Numbered from the stretch's first letter, positions 1 through 9,329 are shown. The stretch: 37,177 nucleotides of DNA from Corynebacterium kefirresidentii (GCA_002154655.1 NGUZ01000019.1:1-37177); one strand, 5' to 3'. Notes: a model not told the origin generated them from the sequence alone. Program-made: numbers and translations.

Positions 1-909
1 CTTAAGAGCCTCATGCTCATCAAGCTGATCAACCTTCGTACTAATCTTAGGCGTCTTAGTGGACGGGTTAGAGCCGCTTCCACCGTTCTCATCAGGCAGA
101 CCTGGCTGATCCACGGGCATGACAGATTGAATCCTGTTATTAGGAACGCCGCCGGGATGTACTACGGTAATATACGCATCAGCAGGCTGCTCCGGAATCT
201 TCACCGTGTCGTCTTTCACAAACTTCAGCGGATTCCACATGCCCCCGTCAACTTCACCTTGGATCTTAAAACCCGTGAGTTTTGTAAACTCCTCTTCCGA
301 TCCGGTAAACGCCGGGAAAAACTTTACCCTCCTGCCGGTGTCGTTACTGACGATGTATTTATCTTCTTCATCATTCCTAATCGTACCGATAGTCGCAATC
401 TTTGTTGCGGTTTGCGTGTCGAGAAACGCTAGCAGGTAAACGTAATAGTTATTAACCGACTTTTTATCCCCGCGAGCAGCTGCACTTTCCAGCTTCCGCG
501 CAAGGTTAATCATGGCATCACGATGCTCAGGATTATCAATCACAAGCTTCGTGGCTTTTGCCTTTTCAAAGGATTTCGCTGTTTTCAAAGGAACTGTAAC
601 AGTCGGTTCAAGACACCACGCCCAGCCCACGTCATTTACATCAGTCGCCTTGGTGTATTTGGTGCTGAGTGAGGGCGCACCCGCCCATACAAGCTCACCC
701 CACTCATAATCAGTGGGGTCACCTTGCGGGCCCTTGATGGTCTTCAAATCCTCGTTACCCAATGTGGTATTGGGCATAAAATCGGTCGGCTCCGCCGCGC
801 TGGCCTTATTCAATGGCACAGTCAGCAAGGCCGCGATTACCGCAATTGTAGCGAGAATTGCAGTTAAGAGCGTCCACCTCTTTCGAGGCAAGCTTCTTGA
901 AATATCCAT
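1..909 (-). CDS. Thioester-domain (TQXA) surface adhesin, 3' end outside window
   Basis: The minus-strand frame is open for 303 codons from the ATG at 907-909 to the window edge, so only the N-terminal part is present. An SD (GAGGAA, 912-917) and a -10-like TATATT (928-933) precede it. Residues 1-39 form a signal peptide: basic start, hydrophobic stretch about 13-33, and a likely cut after ASAA (36-39). The segment GWAWCLEP carries Cys99 and DTQTA carries Gln166. This Cys/Gln pair, with the TQXA motif, is the hallmark of Gram-positive thioester domains, in which an internal thioester bond binds host surfaces covalently. After residue 250 a Pro/Ser/Thr linker leads into PKISTKV, resembling the start of a VaFE-type isopeptide repeat. 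By family, the missing part should hold repeats and an LPxTG sorting signal. Likely role: a cell-wall or pilus-tip adhesin. The gene is A/T-richer than its housekeeping neighbours. Confidence 0.8.
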   Translation of the reverse strand, partial: MDISRSLPRKRWTLLTAILATIAVIAALLTVPLNKASAAEPTDFMPNTTLGNEDLKTIKGPQGDPTDYEWGELVWAGAPSLSTKYTKATDVNDVGWAWCLEPTVTVPLKTAKSFEKAKATKLVIDNPEHRDAMINLARKLESAAARGDKKSVNNYYVYLLAFLDTQTATKIATIGTIRNDEEDKYIVSNDTGRRVKFFPAFTGSEEEFTKLTGFKIQGEVDGGMWNPLKFVKDDTVKIPEQPADAYITVVHPGGVPNNRIQSVMPVDQPGLPDENGGSGSNPSTKTPKISTKVDQLDEHEALK

Positions 910-1909
910 TATTCCTCTTCGGTTGGCAATATATATTTTTCTGATCAGCAGGGAATCTCGCTGCTCACAGCTAGTTTTCTATGCTGAGCACACCGCACCT
1001 GATTACGGCCCCAAAGCCAAGCTATCGATCAGTCTTTTAGTGCAGTTTGAACATTACCACCATTAAGGCAGCTGCGCATAATGCATTTTTCAGCATAAAT
1101 ACAGCTACAGGGCATTTTGTCGGTCTCTTATAAGCAACCTTCAATGGTCTGAGAAATCCCTGAAAATCAGTCGCTGATCCTTTTGAAACAGATTCCATTT
1201 GTACATCGGCCATGCCCTAGCGGGCGCAATCCCGTACTGTTTCGATTCCGCAGGATTTGTCTCTCGTTTAAGCTGCACGAATACCTAATGCAGCCTGCAC
1301 ATTCGGAGCGTGCCCGGTAGTGCCGGAGGTAGGGGCTCACAAGTCGTGGACGGCAAAGCTATTCTAGCCCCACCTTGTTCTTCGCTTATAGCTCCAACTT
1401 TGCGGGCATCACTTAGCCCAAACATGCAGTGCTCAGGAGGGCCCTCTCCTGGAACTTCGCGCTATAGGTGTTGCAGTTGTCGTTGATATATGGGGCCTGC
1501 CAGGGGCCCACCGATGCTTCTGTCATGTTTAGCAACTTGGTCGAGACTATCGATGCTGTGCCTGCCCTAGAGCTGCAATCAGTCTGAGCCACCAGAAGCG
1601 TTAACGATGGAAGCATCACCCCGTTTCTAATGCCACAACGATCCTCGTCAGGGGTAACGGTTTAGGTTTCTTCCCTATTGTTTCGCATGTGCAACATCCC
1701 AGATTTTCCCAAGCTAATGACGTGCGCTGCGTTGTGTTCCTAGGTATCGGTATTTGCTTTCAGTTCTGAAAGGTTTTGGTTTGTAGCTTTAGAACTCTGA
1801 ATGAGCTTCAGCAGGGTGCAGCAGCTTAGGGACTGCGAAGCTTGGAATCTTCGGCCATTTCATCTATTCAAACGTCGCGACGTTCCCTCGCTAACGACGC
1901 TGTCCATCA
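910..1909. other. Gene-poor stretch between surface protein and IS relic
   Basis: About 1 kb with no convincing gene on either strand. The first 30 bases hold the promoter and SD of the surface-protein gene. A minus-strand frame at 1413-1619 (68 codons) has a hydrophobic start and a segment PWQAPYINDNCNTYSA, but no SD and no recognisable family. It could be the remnant of a small lipoprotein. The stretch looks like decaying DNA next to the transposase relic. Confidence 0.5.
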
Positions 1910-2609
1910 GGGTATCAACAGACCATTGGCCCCAGCAGCGGCATTAAAGGCACCGGGTGTCCCTCGGTAAAAGCGGCGGTGCCGTGCTCAGCACGCTTTT
2001 CATTGTAGGCAGTACTGATGCATTGCTTCCCGCCATCCGAATGATAAACAGGATCTGCGTTTTTCTTTGTCTACATAATGGCTTGGTTGAGTGGCTGTGG
2101 TGGCCAAGGTTAGTTGCGTATCGCGCCCCGGATAGTGCCCAGCCGGCAATCTTGCGAGAATAACAGACGGTGTATGCGAATCCTTTCCTCATCTGTAATA
2201 CGTATTGTCCACTTCCCACAGGTTGCTTGCTCCCGGGGCTTTGAATTCATCATTGGCAAGGCCGAGTCATATCTCCGTTTTTCTTTATTTACTGTGTGGC
2301 GCCAGGTGAACCGCCCTTTCCCTACGGCGGCCAGACACCGGTCACACACATCGGCGTAACAGAACGTACATGAGCCGATACCAGTACTTTTCACTGGTTA
2401 CGGGAGGGCCGTATCGTCCGCGCACCATAAACACTGGAATCTACGTTGTTAACCAGGCGACTCTGTTCCACAGGGGTTGCCTCATACAAACCGCGGAAGC
2501 TAAGCTCGCGGAAAGTGTTCACAGAATTTCTCCTTTGCAGCAGGTCTTTTGTGCCAATACCAGGGTGCGGATTAGGAGGTTTCCCAGTTTCGGTGCAGCG
2601 ACGTGGCAT
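1910..2609 (-). pseudogene. Decayed IS3-family transposase (OrfB) remnant
   Basis: Landmarks of the IS3-family DDE transposase appear in order on the minus strand but in different frames, broken by stops and frameshifts. VNNVDSSVYGARTI (about 2395-2460) matches the YGARK(I/L) region. DRCLAAVGKGRFTW (about 2295-2340) resembles the xxRLMxxLGxxG region. GFAYT followed by YSRKIAGWALS (about 2110-2190) matches the GFxY...FSRxIVGW core. VYHSDGGKQCISTAYNEKRA (about 1980-2050) matches the HSDxGSQYxSxxYNExLA motif. A further frame gives FNAAAGANGL (about 1915-1945), like YDNALAEAxNGL. The distance between GFAYT and YSRKI is shorter than in intact relatives, indicating a deletion. No terminal inverted repeats were identified. 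It is non-functional. Confidence 0.75.
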
Positions 2610-2748
2610 GTGGGCTGTATTGACTGCTTGTCTACCTCGCCGCGATCCGCCACCAGACGGATGCGGTTCCTCGCCTTCTGATCACGCTTGTTGGGCATAG
2701 TTCCAATGGAGCCAAGATCTCAGGGAAAACTAGGGGCGCTTCACCCTC

Positions 2749-2754
2749 TACAAT
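2749..2754 (+). promoter_or_regulatory. -10 box for a leaderless acetyltransferase transcript
   Basis: TACAAT fits the corynebacterial TANANT -10 consensus. Initiation about 7 bases downstream would fall on the ATG at 2762, giving a leaderless mRNA. The upstream ATG at 2753 lies inside the -10 box itself and cannot be the start if this promoter is used. No clear -35 was seen. Confidence 0.5.
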
Positions 2755-2761
2755 GACACCC

Positions 2762-3418
2762 ATGGATGCACAGAGGCGGCAGGAGTTAGAGCGTTACGGC
2801 TCATGGGAGCGGATGACCGGTGGGGAGTGGTTCCTGCCGGGCATGCCGGAGGCGAAGGAGGAGCATCAGCGCGGCTTTCGGCTGGTCAAGCAGCTCAATG
2901 AGTTGCACAATACGGATCCGGAGCGTGCGAAGGGCATCTTGCGCGAGATTCTGCCGGAAGAATCTGCGGTGCCGGGCCTGCACGTGCCGCTGAATCTGGA
3001 GTATGGCTGCAACCTAGTGTGCGGCGAGCGCGTCTTCATTAATTTTGGCGCTACGATCTTGGCCCAGGCCAAAATAACGCTGGGCGATGGCGTGATGATA
3101 GGCCCCAATTGCTCCCTGATTACGGTGGGGCATCCGGTCAACGATCATGAGATGCGCGCCGGCGGCTGGGAGATTGCCAAGCCCATCACCATCGGTGATA
3201 ACACCTGGTTTGGCGCCAATGTCACCGTGCTGCCGGGCATCACGATTGGAAAGAACTGCGTCGTCGGCGCGGGCACGCTTATTACCACCGATATTCCGGA
3301 TAATTCGCTGGTCCTCGGCACGCCCGGCCGCGTGGTGCGCAAGCTGGAGAATAACGAGGACACCTGGGAGCGCCAGGATCTCAACGGCCCCGTCGAGGGT
3401 TTTGGAGCCGCCAACTAA
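2762..3418 (+). CDS. Maltose/galactoside O-acetyltransferase-like hexapeptide protein
   Basis: Predicted cytoplasmic acetyltransferase of the LacA/Maa/NodL group, which moves acetyl from acetyl-CoA to a sugar hydroxyl. The natural acceptor cannot be told from sequence. The N-terminal third is the helical cap typical of the group (MTGGEWFLPGMPEAKEEHQR). The rest is a left-handed parallel beta helix with hexapeptide repeats (ITLGDGVMIGPN, ITIGDNTWFGANVTV, ITIGKNCVVGAG). The catalytic His is in TVGHPV, residue 127 counted from the ATG at 2753 (124 from 2762), and the typical LGTPGRVVR end is present. The full frame from 2753 gives 221 residues. The start at 2762 is preferred because a -10 box covers 2753 and no SD is visible. 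Its stop is followed immediately by hrpB's ATG, so the two are probably co-transcribed. Confidence 0.85.
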   Translation: MDAQRRQELERYGSWERMTGGEWFLPGMPEAKEEHQRGFRLVKQLNELHNTDPERAKGILREILPEESAVPGLHVPLNLEYGCNLVCGERVFINFGATILAQAKITLGDGVMIGPNCSLITVGHPVNDHEMRAGGWEIAKPITIGDNTWFGANVTVLPGITIGKNCVVGAGTLITTDIPDNSLVLGTPGRVVRKLENNEDTWERQDLNGPVEGFGAAN

Positions 3419-5686
3419 ATGTTTGATCTCGCTCGCATCGGCGCGGGACTGCCCGTAGCCGAGACCATCGATTCGCTGCCGAAAACCGGAAACGTCGTCA
3501 TCCAGGCCCCACCCGGCACGGGTAAGACCACACTCGTGCCACCGGCGCTGGCCAATCAAGCGGCAGGACGCGGAAAAGTTATTGTCACCGCCCCGCGCCG
3601 TGTGGCCGTGCGCGCGGCGGCGCAACGCTTGAGCACTCTCAGCGGCACCCCGGACAAGGTGGGCTTTGCCATCCGGGGCGAATCCCGCAAGGGCAGTGAG
3701 GTCGAGTTCGTCACACCGGGTGTGCTGCTGCGCCGCTTGCTGAAGGATCCGGAACTCGAGGGCGTGGCCGCCGTTGCCATCGATGAGGTTCACGAGCGTC
3801 AGCTCGATACGGATTTGGTGCTAGGCATGTGCCTGGAACTGGCCGAATTGCGTGAGGACTTTCGCGTCATCGCCATGTCCGCCACCGTGGATGCGCAACG
3901 CTTTTCCCAACTTATGGATGCGCCCGTGCACGTGACCGAGGCGGTCACCCATCCGCTCGATATCCACTACGCCCCCATGCCGGGCAGGGCGGCGGGGGCG
4001 AGGGAGTTTTACGGGGACGTCGCCAAGCAGGCAGCCCGCCAGCACGAATCAACGCTGGTCTTTGTGCCCGGCGTGCGTGAGGTCAACCTCGTGTGCGAGG
4101 CGCTGGACGGCCATAATGTTTTCCCGCTACACGGCAAGCAGACCACCGCGGAGCAAGACGCCGCGCTGTATAGCGAGGAGCGGCGCATCGTCGTGGCTAC
4201 CTCCATCGCGGAGTCCTCGCTTACCGTGCCGGGCGTGCGCGTGGTGGTCGATGCCGGGCTCTCCCGCGTTCCCCGGCGCGATGCGCAGCGCGGCATGTCC
4301 GGGCTGGTGACGGTATCTACCTCGAAGTCGAGCGCCGATCAGCGCGCTGGTCGTGCCGGCCGTGAGGCGCCTGGCATCGTGATTCGCTGCTACTCCCAGG
4401 ATGATTACCAGCACTTTTCCCCGCACACCACTCCGGAGATCCTGTCCGCGGACCTGACCCAGGCCGCGCTGTTTTTGGACTGCTGGGGCGCAGGCCCGGA
4501 CTTCCCGTTGCTCGATCCGCCGCCGGCCCCGGCCCTTGCGGCCGCGCACGCCACCCTTGAGCGCATTGGTGCCACGCAGGAGCTCGCCCTCCTGCCCACC
4601 GATCCGCGCCTCGGCGCCTCCTTGCTCCGCCACGGCAGCCAGGCCGCGCCCATTATTGCCTCGCTTGCCGACGCCCCCTTAACCCCCAACCTCACCCGTC
4701 ACCGCCCACCCCACAGGGAGGTCAAGCGGCTCGCCCGCCTCGTCGAGGATCTCGGCCCCGCCGATCCCGGCGAGGTCGTCGCCACTGCCTTTCCCGAGCA
4801 GGTGTCCAAGCGCATGGGCGAGGATTACCTGCTGGCCAGCGGCACTCGCGCACGGCTGCTGGATAACTCGGGCCTGGCCGGCGCCCCGTGGCTCGCCATC
4901 GCGGAGGTATCCCTGTCCAACGCGGGCAATGCCATCATCCGCTCGGCCGCCCGCATCGAGGAAACCGCAGCCCTCGAGACCATCGGCGTCACCGAGGAAA
5001 CCCGCGCCTTCCTGCGCGATGGTCGCGTGCGCGGCATCAAGGTCAAGGCTGCGGGCGCCATCACGATCTCTGAAACCCCAGTCAAGGTCACCGGCCCCGC
5101 AGCCGAGGAGGCCCTTGCCGCCGGCATCCGCAAGGAAGGTTTGGGGCTTTTCACCTTCAGCGAGAAAGCCCAAAACTTAAAAGACCGCTTGCGCCACCTG
5201 CACGCCCACTATGGCGAGCCGTGGCCCGATGTCGATTCCGCGGATCCCGCCGAGTGGCTCGGTCCCGAACTCTACCGCATCGCGGAGGGAACCCCCGCCG
5301 CCAAGCTCGACATGTACCCCGCGCTACAACGCCTCCTGCCCTGGCCGGAAGCCGCCCACCTCGACGATCTCGCCCCCGAGCGCCTCCCAGTCCCCTCCGG
5401 CCGGGACGCACGAATCGACTGGTCCGGCGATCGCCCCGTGGTCCACATCAAGCTGCAGGAATGCTTCGGCCTGGCCGCATCCCCCGAATATTGCGGCCAC
5501 CGCGTGCAATTCCACCTGCTCTCCCCTGCCGGCCGCCCGCTCGCGGTGACCGATGATCTCGCCAGCTTTTGGTCCGGCCCTTATGCCGGCGTGCGCGCCG
5601 ATATGCGCGGGCGCTACCCCAAGCACCCCTGGCCCGAAGACCCATGGAATGCCGTGGCTACCGCGCGCACCAAGAACCGGATGTAG
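3419..5686 (+). CDS. hrpB: ATP-dependent helicase HrpB
   Basis: A 755-residue DEAH/RHA-type helicase. It shows Walker A (APPGTGKTT, residues 30-38), motif Ia (TAPRRVA), the DEVH box (122-125), motif III (MSATVDA), the helicase C-terminal region with VATSIAESSLTVPGV and DQRAGRAGR, then the HrpB-specific C-terminal domains ending near HPWPEDPW. The length is slightly below the roughly 800 residues usual for HrpB. HrpB proteins are widespread, and their exact RNA substrate is poorly defined. The ATG directly follows the preceding stop codon with no gap, pointing to translational coupling. The stop abuts, base to base, the stop of the convergent permease gene. Confidence 0.93.
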   Translation: MFDLARIGAGLPVAETIDSLPKTGNVVIQAPPGTGKTTLVPPALANQAAGRGKVIVTAPRRVAVRAAAQRLSTLSGTPDKVGFAIRGESRKGSEVEFVTPGVLLRRLLKDPELEGVAAVAIDEVHERQLDTDLVLGMCLELAELREDFRVIAMSATVDAQRFSQLMDAPVHVTEAVTHPLDIHYAPMPGRAAGAREFYGDVAKQAARQHESTLVFVPGVREVNLVCEALDGHNVFPLHGKQTTAEQDAALYSEERRIVVATSIAESSLTVPGVRVVVDAGLSRVPRRDAQRGMSGLVTVSTSKSSADQRAGRAGREAPGIVIRCYSQDDYQHFSPHTTPEILSADLTQAALFLDCWGAGPDFPLLDPPPAPALAAAHATLERIGATQELALLPTDPRLGASLLRHGSQAAPIIASLADAPLTPNLTRHRPPHREVKRLARLVEDLGPADPGEVVATAFPEQVSKRMGEDYLLASGTRARLLDNSGLAGAPWLAIAEVSLSNAGNAIIRSAARIEETAALETIGVTEETRAFLRDGRVRGIKVKAAGAITISETPVKVTGPAAEEALAAGIRKEGLGLFTFSEKAQNLKDRLRHLHAHYGEPWPDVDSADPAEWLGPELYRIAEGTPAAKLDMYPALQRLLPWPEAAHLDDLAPERLPVPSGRDARIDWSGDRPVVHIKLQECFGLAASPEYCGHRVQFHLLSPAGRPLAVTDDLASFWSGPYAGVRADMRGRYPKHPWPEDPWNAVATARTKNRM

Positions 5687-6469
5687 TTATCCCCACTGCT
5701 GCCAGCCCAGGTAGCAGCTCATGACCACGACCAAGGTAAGTAGCGCGTAGCGGATGAATTTGGCCCCGCCACCGAGTACGGTACGAGCACCGAGGAGTGC
5801 GCCGGCGATATTGGCTACGCCGAGCACGAGGCCGAGCGTCCACCACACGTGCCCGCCAATAATGAACACGACGAGCGCACCGAAGTTGGTAGCTGTATTG
5901 ACTACCTTGGCCATAGCTGCAGAAGTCAGGAAGTTCTGCGCAAAAATAGAGGTAAAGGCCATGATCAAAAACATTCCGGTACCCGGACCGAAGATGCCAT
6001 CATAAAAGGAAATGATGCCGGAGAGCACCAAGACCACGACGGTCCGCCAACCACCACGGGTACCGGCCGAGTCGCTACTGCCAAAGTCTGGCTTAAAGGC
6101 AACGAAGATGCCCACGGCCACCATGAGCACGATAATGATGGGGCGCATGATGTCTTTATCGAGACTCGAGGCCACGCTGGCCCCCAACCCGGAGCAGACC
6201 AGCGCGATGAGGAGGAACCGCGCCATTTCTGCCTTGTCCAGCTTCACCTTGCGGGCGAGGGTTACGGCAGCGGATCCGGTGCCGGTCACCGCGGCGAGCT
6301 TGCTAGTGCCCAAAGCTGCGGCCGGAGCAAGGCCCGGCAGGACCGCCAGCAGCATCGGGATCAGGATCAATCCGCCACCGCCGATGACCGCATCGACCCA
6401 CCCCGCGGCCGCGGTACCAAAGAAGAGAATTACCCACTGCACCAGATCAATTTCCATGCCCCCGATCAT
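5687..6469 (-). CDS. TSUP (TauE/SafE) family permease
   Basis: A 260-residue polytopic membrane protein with about 8 hydrophobic segments in two repeats, each with the family signature: AGWVDAVIGGGGLILIP near the N-terminus and SFYDGIFGPGTGMFLI in the middle. TSUP proteins export or import sulfite, sulfonates and small organic sulfur or carbon acids. The substrate here is unknown. The frame opens at 6469 with no clear SD. A second ATG four codons in (6457) follows a G-run too close to be an ideal SD, so the start is uncertain by 12 bases. It is divergent from the AbrB-family gene and convergent with hrpB. Confidence 0.88.
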   Translation of the reverse strand: MIGGMEIDLVQWVILFFGTAAAGWVDAVIGGGGLILIPMLLAVLPGLAPAAALGTSKLAAVTGTGSAAVTLARKVKLDKAEMARFLLIALVCSGLGASVASSLDKDIMRPIIIVLMVAVGIFVAFKPDFGSSDSAGTRGGWRTVVVLVLSGIISFYDGIFGPGTGMFLIMAFTSIFAQNFLTSAAMAKVVNTATNFGALVVFIIGGHVWWTLGLVLGVANIAGALLGARTVLGGGAKFIRYALLTLVVVMSCYLGWQQWG

Positions 6470-6536
6470 AAATCTTGAATGATGTAAGGTGATAACCCGC
6501 CTATCGCCCTCTCCGTAGTAGAGCAGAAAGAGGCAC

Positions 6537-6565
6537 TATACTTTTGGCGCAGCAGAACTAGGAGG
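6537..6565 (+). promoter_or_regulatory. -10 box and strong SD for the AbrB-family gene
   Basis: TATACT (6537-6542) is a perfect TANANT -10 box, and AGGAGG (6560-6565) is a perfect SD five bases before the ATG at 6571. This gene therefore has a short conventional leader, unlike the leaderless genes elsewhere in the window. Confidence 0.6.
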
Positions 6566-6570
6566 CTCGC

Positions 6571-7662
6571 ATGGCCGCACAGCAGGAAGGCACCGGGCTT
6601 AGTGCCCATACCGTGGCACGGTGGGCCATTGTCGTTCCGGCATCGGTCGTACTGGGCTGGCTCTTTAACATGTGGCACGTACCTGCGGCCTGGATTTTGG
6701 CAGCGATCCTCTCCTCCGGTGCCATGGCGCTTTTTACTGGGGAAGATCTGCGCGTGAACCGGAGTTTTTATAGCCTATCGCGCGGCTTTATCGGCATGAT
6801 GGCTGCCATTCCGCTGACCGTGGTGCCGGTGGGTCAATTGCTGGGCTTCCTGCCTGCCGCCCTGACAATCTCCTTTGTCACACTGATGGTGGGAGTTATC
6901 GGCGGCCAACTCTTACACCGAGCGCAGCCGCACGATGTCTCCTCCGAAACCGGCATTTTATCCATGCTGCCGGGCGGTGCGTCGCTGATGCCCGCGCTTG
7001 CCGACGAACTCGGTGCCGACTTCCGCTACGTCGCCCTCACCCAATACCTGCGCCTCTTAGTAGTCTCGGTATCGCTACCCGCCGTGGTCGCCTTATTGGA
7101 CACGCCCGCCGGCGAGGGGGCGGATCTTTCGGTTGACGGCGAAACCACCTGGTGGATAGTTGCCCTAGTGGTTGTCATTGCGTTCATAGGAGAAAAGGTA
7201 GGCAGGTTCCTCCATCTCCCCGCCGCCGCGGTGCTCGGCCCCTTGCTGCTGACGGTCCTAGCCTCCTTCGTACTGCCGGAGGGCCACACGCTCGAGCCGC
7301 TCTACGCTTTTAAGGTGATGGCATTTTTGTCCATCGGTTGGGTCTGCGGCGGCGGGCTTTCGCTGCCAGCGCTCAAGGCCTTTGCTAAGCAATTGCCCGC
7401 CACGGTTCTTTTCATCGTGGTCATCATCGGCATCTGCGCGGCCACCGCCTGGCCGCTGACCATGTGGCTACACATTTCCTACTTCGAGGCCTACCTGGCC
7501 ACCAGCCCCGGCGCGCTGGAGACCGTGCTCGCACTCTCCGCCGAGGGCGGAGCCGGCCCCGCGGTCATCGCAGTCCAGCTCACCCGCCTCATCGCGGTGC
7601 TGGTCGTAGCGGGCTACTTGCCACAGCTGCTGCGACTGGCCCAGCGGCTGCTGCGCCGCTAG
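6571..7662 (+). CDS. AbrB-family membrane protein (PF05145 type)
   Basis: A 363-residue hydrophobic protein with roughly 10-11 membrane segments arranged as two internal repeats. Typical segments are VPAAWILAAILSSGAMAL, the loop TGILSMLPGGASLMPALADELGAD, and the matching second-half loop TSPGALETVLALSAEGGAGP. This is the family annotated as AbrB or 'ammonia monooxygenase', names that do not reflect a proven function. A transporter role is more likely from the topology. The start is fixed by an AGGAGG SD. Its TAG overlaps the TAG of the convergent DUF885 gene within the palindrome CTAG (7659-7662). Confidence 0.85.
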   Translation: MAAQQEGTGLSAHTVARWAIVVPASVVLGWLFNMWHVPAAWILAAILSSGAMALFTGEDLRVNRSFYSLSRGFIGMMAAIPLTVVPVGQLLGFLPAALTISFVTLMVGVIGGQLLHRAQPHDVSSETGILSMLPGGASLMPALADELGADFRYVALTQYLRLLVVSVSLPAVVALLDTPAGEGADLSVDGETTWWIVALVVVIAFIGEKVGRFLHLPAAAVLGPLLLTVLASFVLPEGHTLEPLYAFKVMAFLSIGWVCGGGLSLPALKAFAKQLPATVLFIVVIIGICAATAWPLTMWLHISYFEAYLATSPGALETVLALSAEGGAGPAVIAVQLTRLIAVLVVAGYLPQLLRLAQRLLRR

Positions 7663-9329
7663 TTGTCCAGGACCGCCTCGCGCAGGACGGACATCGGCAC
7701 GGAGCCAAGGGCGAGGGCCTCGGAGTGGAACTCGCGCGCGCTCATCCCCTGCTTCTCGGCCGCGGCGCGGGTCTCCTGCCACAGGCGCTGGCCCAAAGCA
7801 TAGGACGGCGCCTGGCCCGGCCAGCCGAGGTAGCGATTGACCTCAAAATTGAGGTTCGCATCATCCATGGCGGTGTTTTCACGCATGAAGGTCTTCACGT
7901 GCGCCTTGTCCCACACGCCGGACGTCGAGCAATCCGGCAACTGCTTGCCCAAGTGCAATCCGATGTCCACAACCACGCGGGCGGCGCGCAGGCGCTGCGC
8001 ATCCAACATGCCCATGCGGAAGCCCGGATCGTCCATGTAACCCAGCTCGGCCATGAGTTGTTCGGCGTAGAGAGCCCAGCCCTCGCCATGACCAGAGTTC
8101 CACGTCACCGCGCGGCGCCACAGATTGAGATCCTCCTGCACCAGCGCGGAGCCGAGCTGCAGGTGGTGTCCCGGCACACCCTCGTGGTGGACGGTGGTCA
8201 GTTCCTGCCAGGTGTGGAAGGTGTCCTGGCCTTCCGGCACGGACCACCACATGCGGCCCGGGCGGGAGAAGTCATCGCTCGGCGGGGTATAGAAGATGCC
8301 GCCGGTGCCGGCCGGATCGATGCAGCACTCGATCTCTTCTACTTCCTCCGGAATATCGAATTCCTTGCCGTTGAGCTCAGCAATGACGCCATCGGCGGTG
8401 GACTGCATCCACTCCACCAGCGCATCGGTGCCGCGCAGGGTATAGCGATCCTCGTGGTTGAGCTTGCGCATCGCCGAACGCACCGAGCACTCAGAGCCGT
8501 AGAGCTCATGGGCGATCTTTTCCTGCTCCGCGCGCAGGCTGCGCACCTGGTCCAGGCCCCATTCATAGGCCTCGTCGAGGTTGACGGCATCGCCGACAAA
8601 GAGCTTGGAAAAGCGCTCGTAGCGCTCGCGACCCACGGCGTCCTTGGTGGGTGCCTGGGGCTGCAGGTCATTGGAGAGCCAATCGGAGAACTCGCCAAAG
8701 GCTTCCTTGGCCTGCTGCACCTCGGCGCAGTCGGCGTCGAGGCCGAGGGACTCGAGCATCGAGTCGGCGTCGGCAAGCCGCTCGCACTGCACAATAACCT
8801 CGGAGATCTGGCGGTGTGGTGCCACCATGCCGTGGGAGGCTGCCTCTTCCAGGGAGCTGCGGTAGCCGGCCAGGGAGGTCTTCACCTTGGACAGGCGGGA
8901 GCGAATGGCATCGCGGTCCTCGTCCGTGTCCTGCGGCATAAGCAGCAGGGTATCGCGGATGGTCTGGACCGGGGAGGCGATGTTATTCAGGCAGCGCACA
9001 TCCTCGCTGTGGTGGTGCAGATCTAGTTCAAGGCAAAGGCGATCGCGCAGGACGGCCGCGGTGACATAGTCCACGTCATCAAAGTCATCCTCATCATCAG
9101 ACTCATCGGTGGTGTCATCCAGGGCATCCAAGTCCGCCACCATTTCACGGGTGCGGTCTGCAATGGCGGTGAAGTATTCGGGGGAGAAATCCTGCAATTC
9201 GCCCTCGTAGCCGTCAATGCCCCACGCGGTGGCATCGGTGGGGGAAAGCTCGGCTAGGTCGTGAACGAAGTTATCGCACGAAGCGTCCAGTAGAGAGGGC
9301 TGGCGCTTAGCGGTCTGCTCAGAACTCAT
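7659..9329 (-). CDS. DUF885 family putative metallopeptidase
   Basis: Full-length DUF885 protein of 556 residues from the ATG at 9329. The frame extends 13 codons further to 9368, but MAYRRYLGIDFLV is not family-like, whereas SSEQTAKRQPSLLDASCDNF is. The zinc-protease-like motif HHEGVPGHHLQ lies about residues 381-391, and the C-terminus has the usual YLGWPGQAPSYALGQ segment. It has no signal peptide and is probably cytoplasmic. The substrate is unknown, though members resemble oligopeptidases. It is odd in carrying a highly acidic, low-complexity insert near residues 71-87 (Asp/Glu-rich, encoded by a run of GAT/GAC/GAG at 9060-9125). No membrane segments. The stop overlaps that of the convergent AbrB-family gene. 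Confidence 0.88.
   Translation of the reverse strand: MSSEQTAKRQPSLLDASCDNFVHDLAELSPTDATAWGIDGYEGELQDFSPEYFTAIADRTREMVADLDALDDTTDESDDEDDFDDVDYVTAAVLRDRLCLELDLHHHSEDVRCLNNIASPVQTIRDTLLLMPQDTDEDRDAIRSRLSKVKTSLAGYRSSLEEAASHGMVAPHRQISEVIVQCERLADADSMLESLGLDADCAEVQQAKEAFGEFSDWLSNDLQPQAPTKDAVGRERYERFSKLFVGDAVNLDEAYEWGLDQVRSLRAEQEKIAHELYGSECSVRSAMRKLNHEDRYTLRGTDALVEWMQSTADGVIAELNGKEFDIPEEVEEIECCIDPAGTGGIFYTPPSDDFSRPGRMWWSVPEGQDTFHTWQELTTVHHEGVPGHHLQLGSALVQEDLNLWRRAVTWNSGHGEGWALYAEQLMAELGYMDDPGFRMGMLDAQRLRAARVVVDIGLHLGKQLPDCSTSGVWDKAHVKTFMRENTAMDDANLNFEVNRYLGWPGQAPSYALGQRLWQETRAAAEKQGMSAREFHSEALALGSVPMSVLREAVLDN

Noticed and set aside
1413..1619. 68-codon frame with a signal-like start, possible lipoprotein remnant
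   Set aside because: No SD, no lipobox and no reliable family match; kept only as a remark.
3014..3793. 259-codon frame on the minus strand
   Set aside because: It spans the junction of two well-supported plus-strand genes and shows no motif.
7464..9026. 520-codon open frame on the plus strand
   Set aside because: It lies antisense to the DUF885 gene, its protein is rich in Arg, Gly and His without domains, and it arises from the G/C-rich codon pattern of the real gene.
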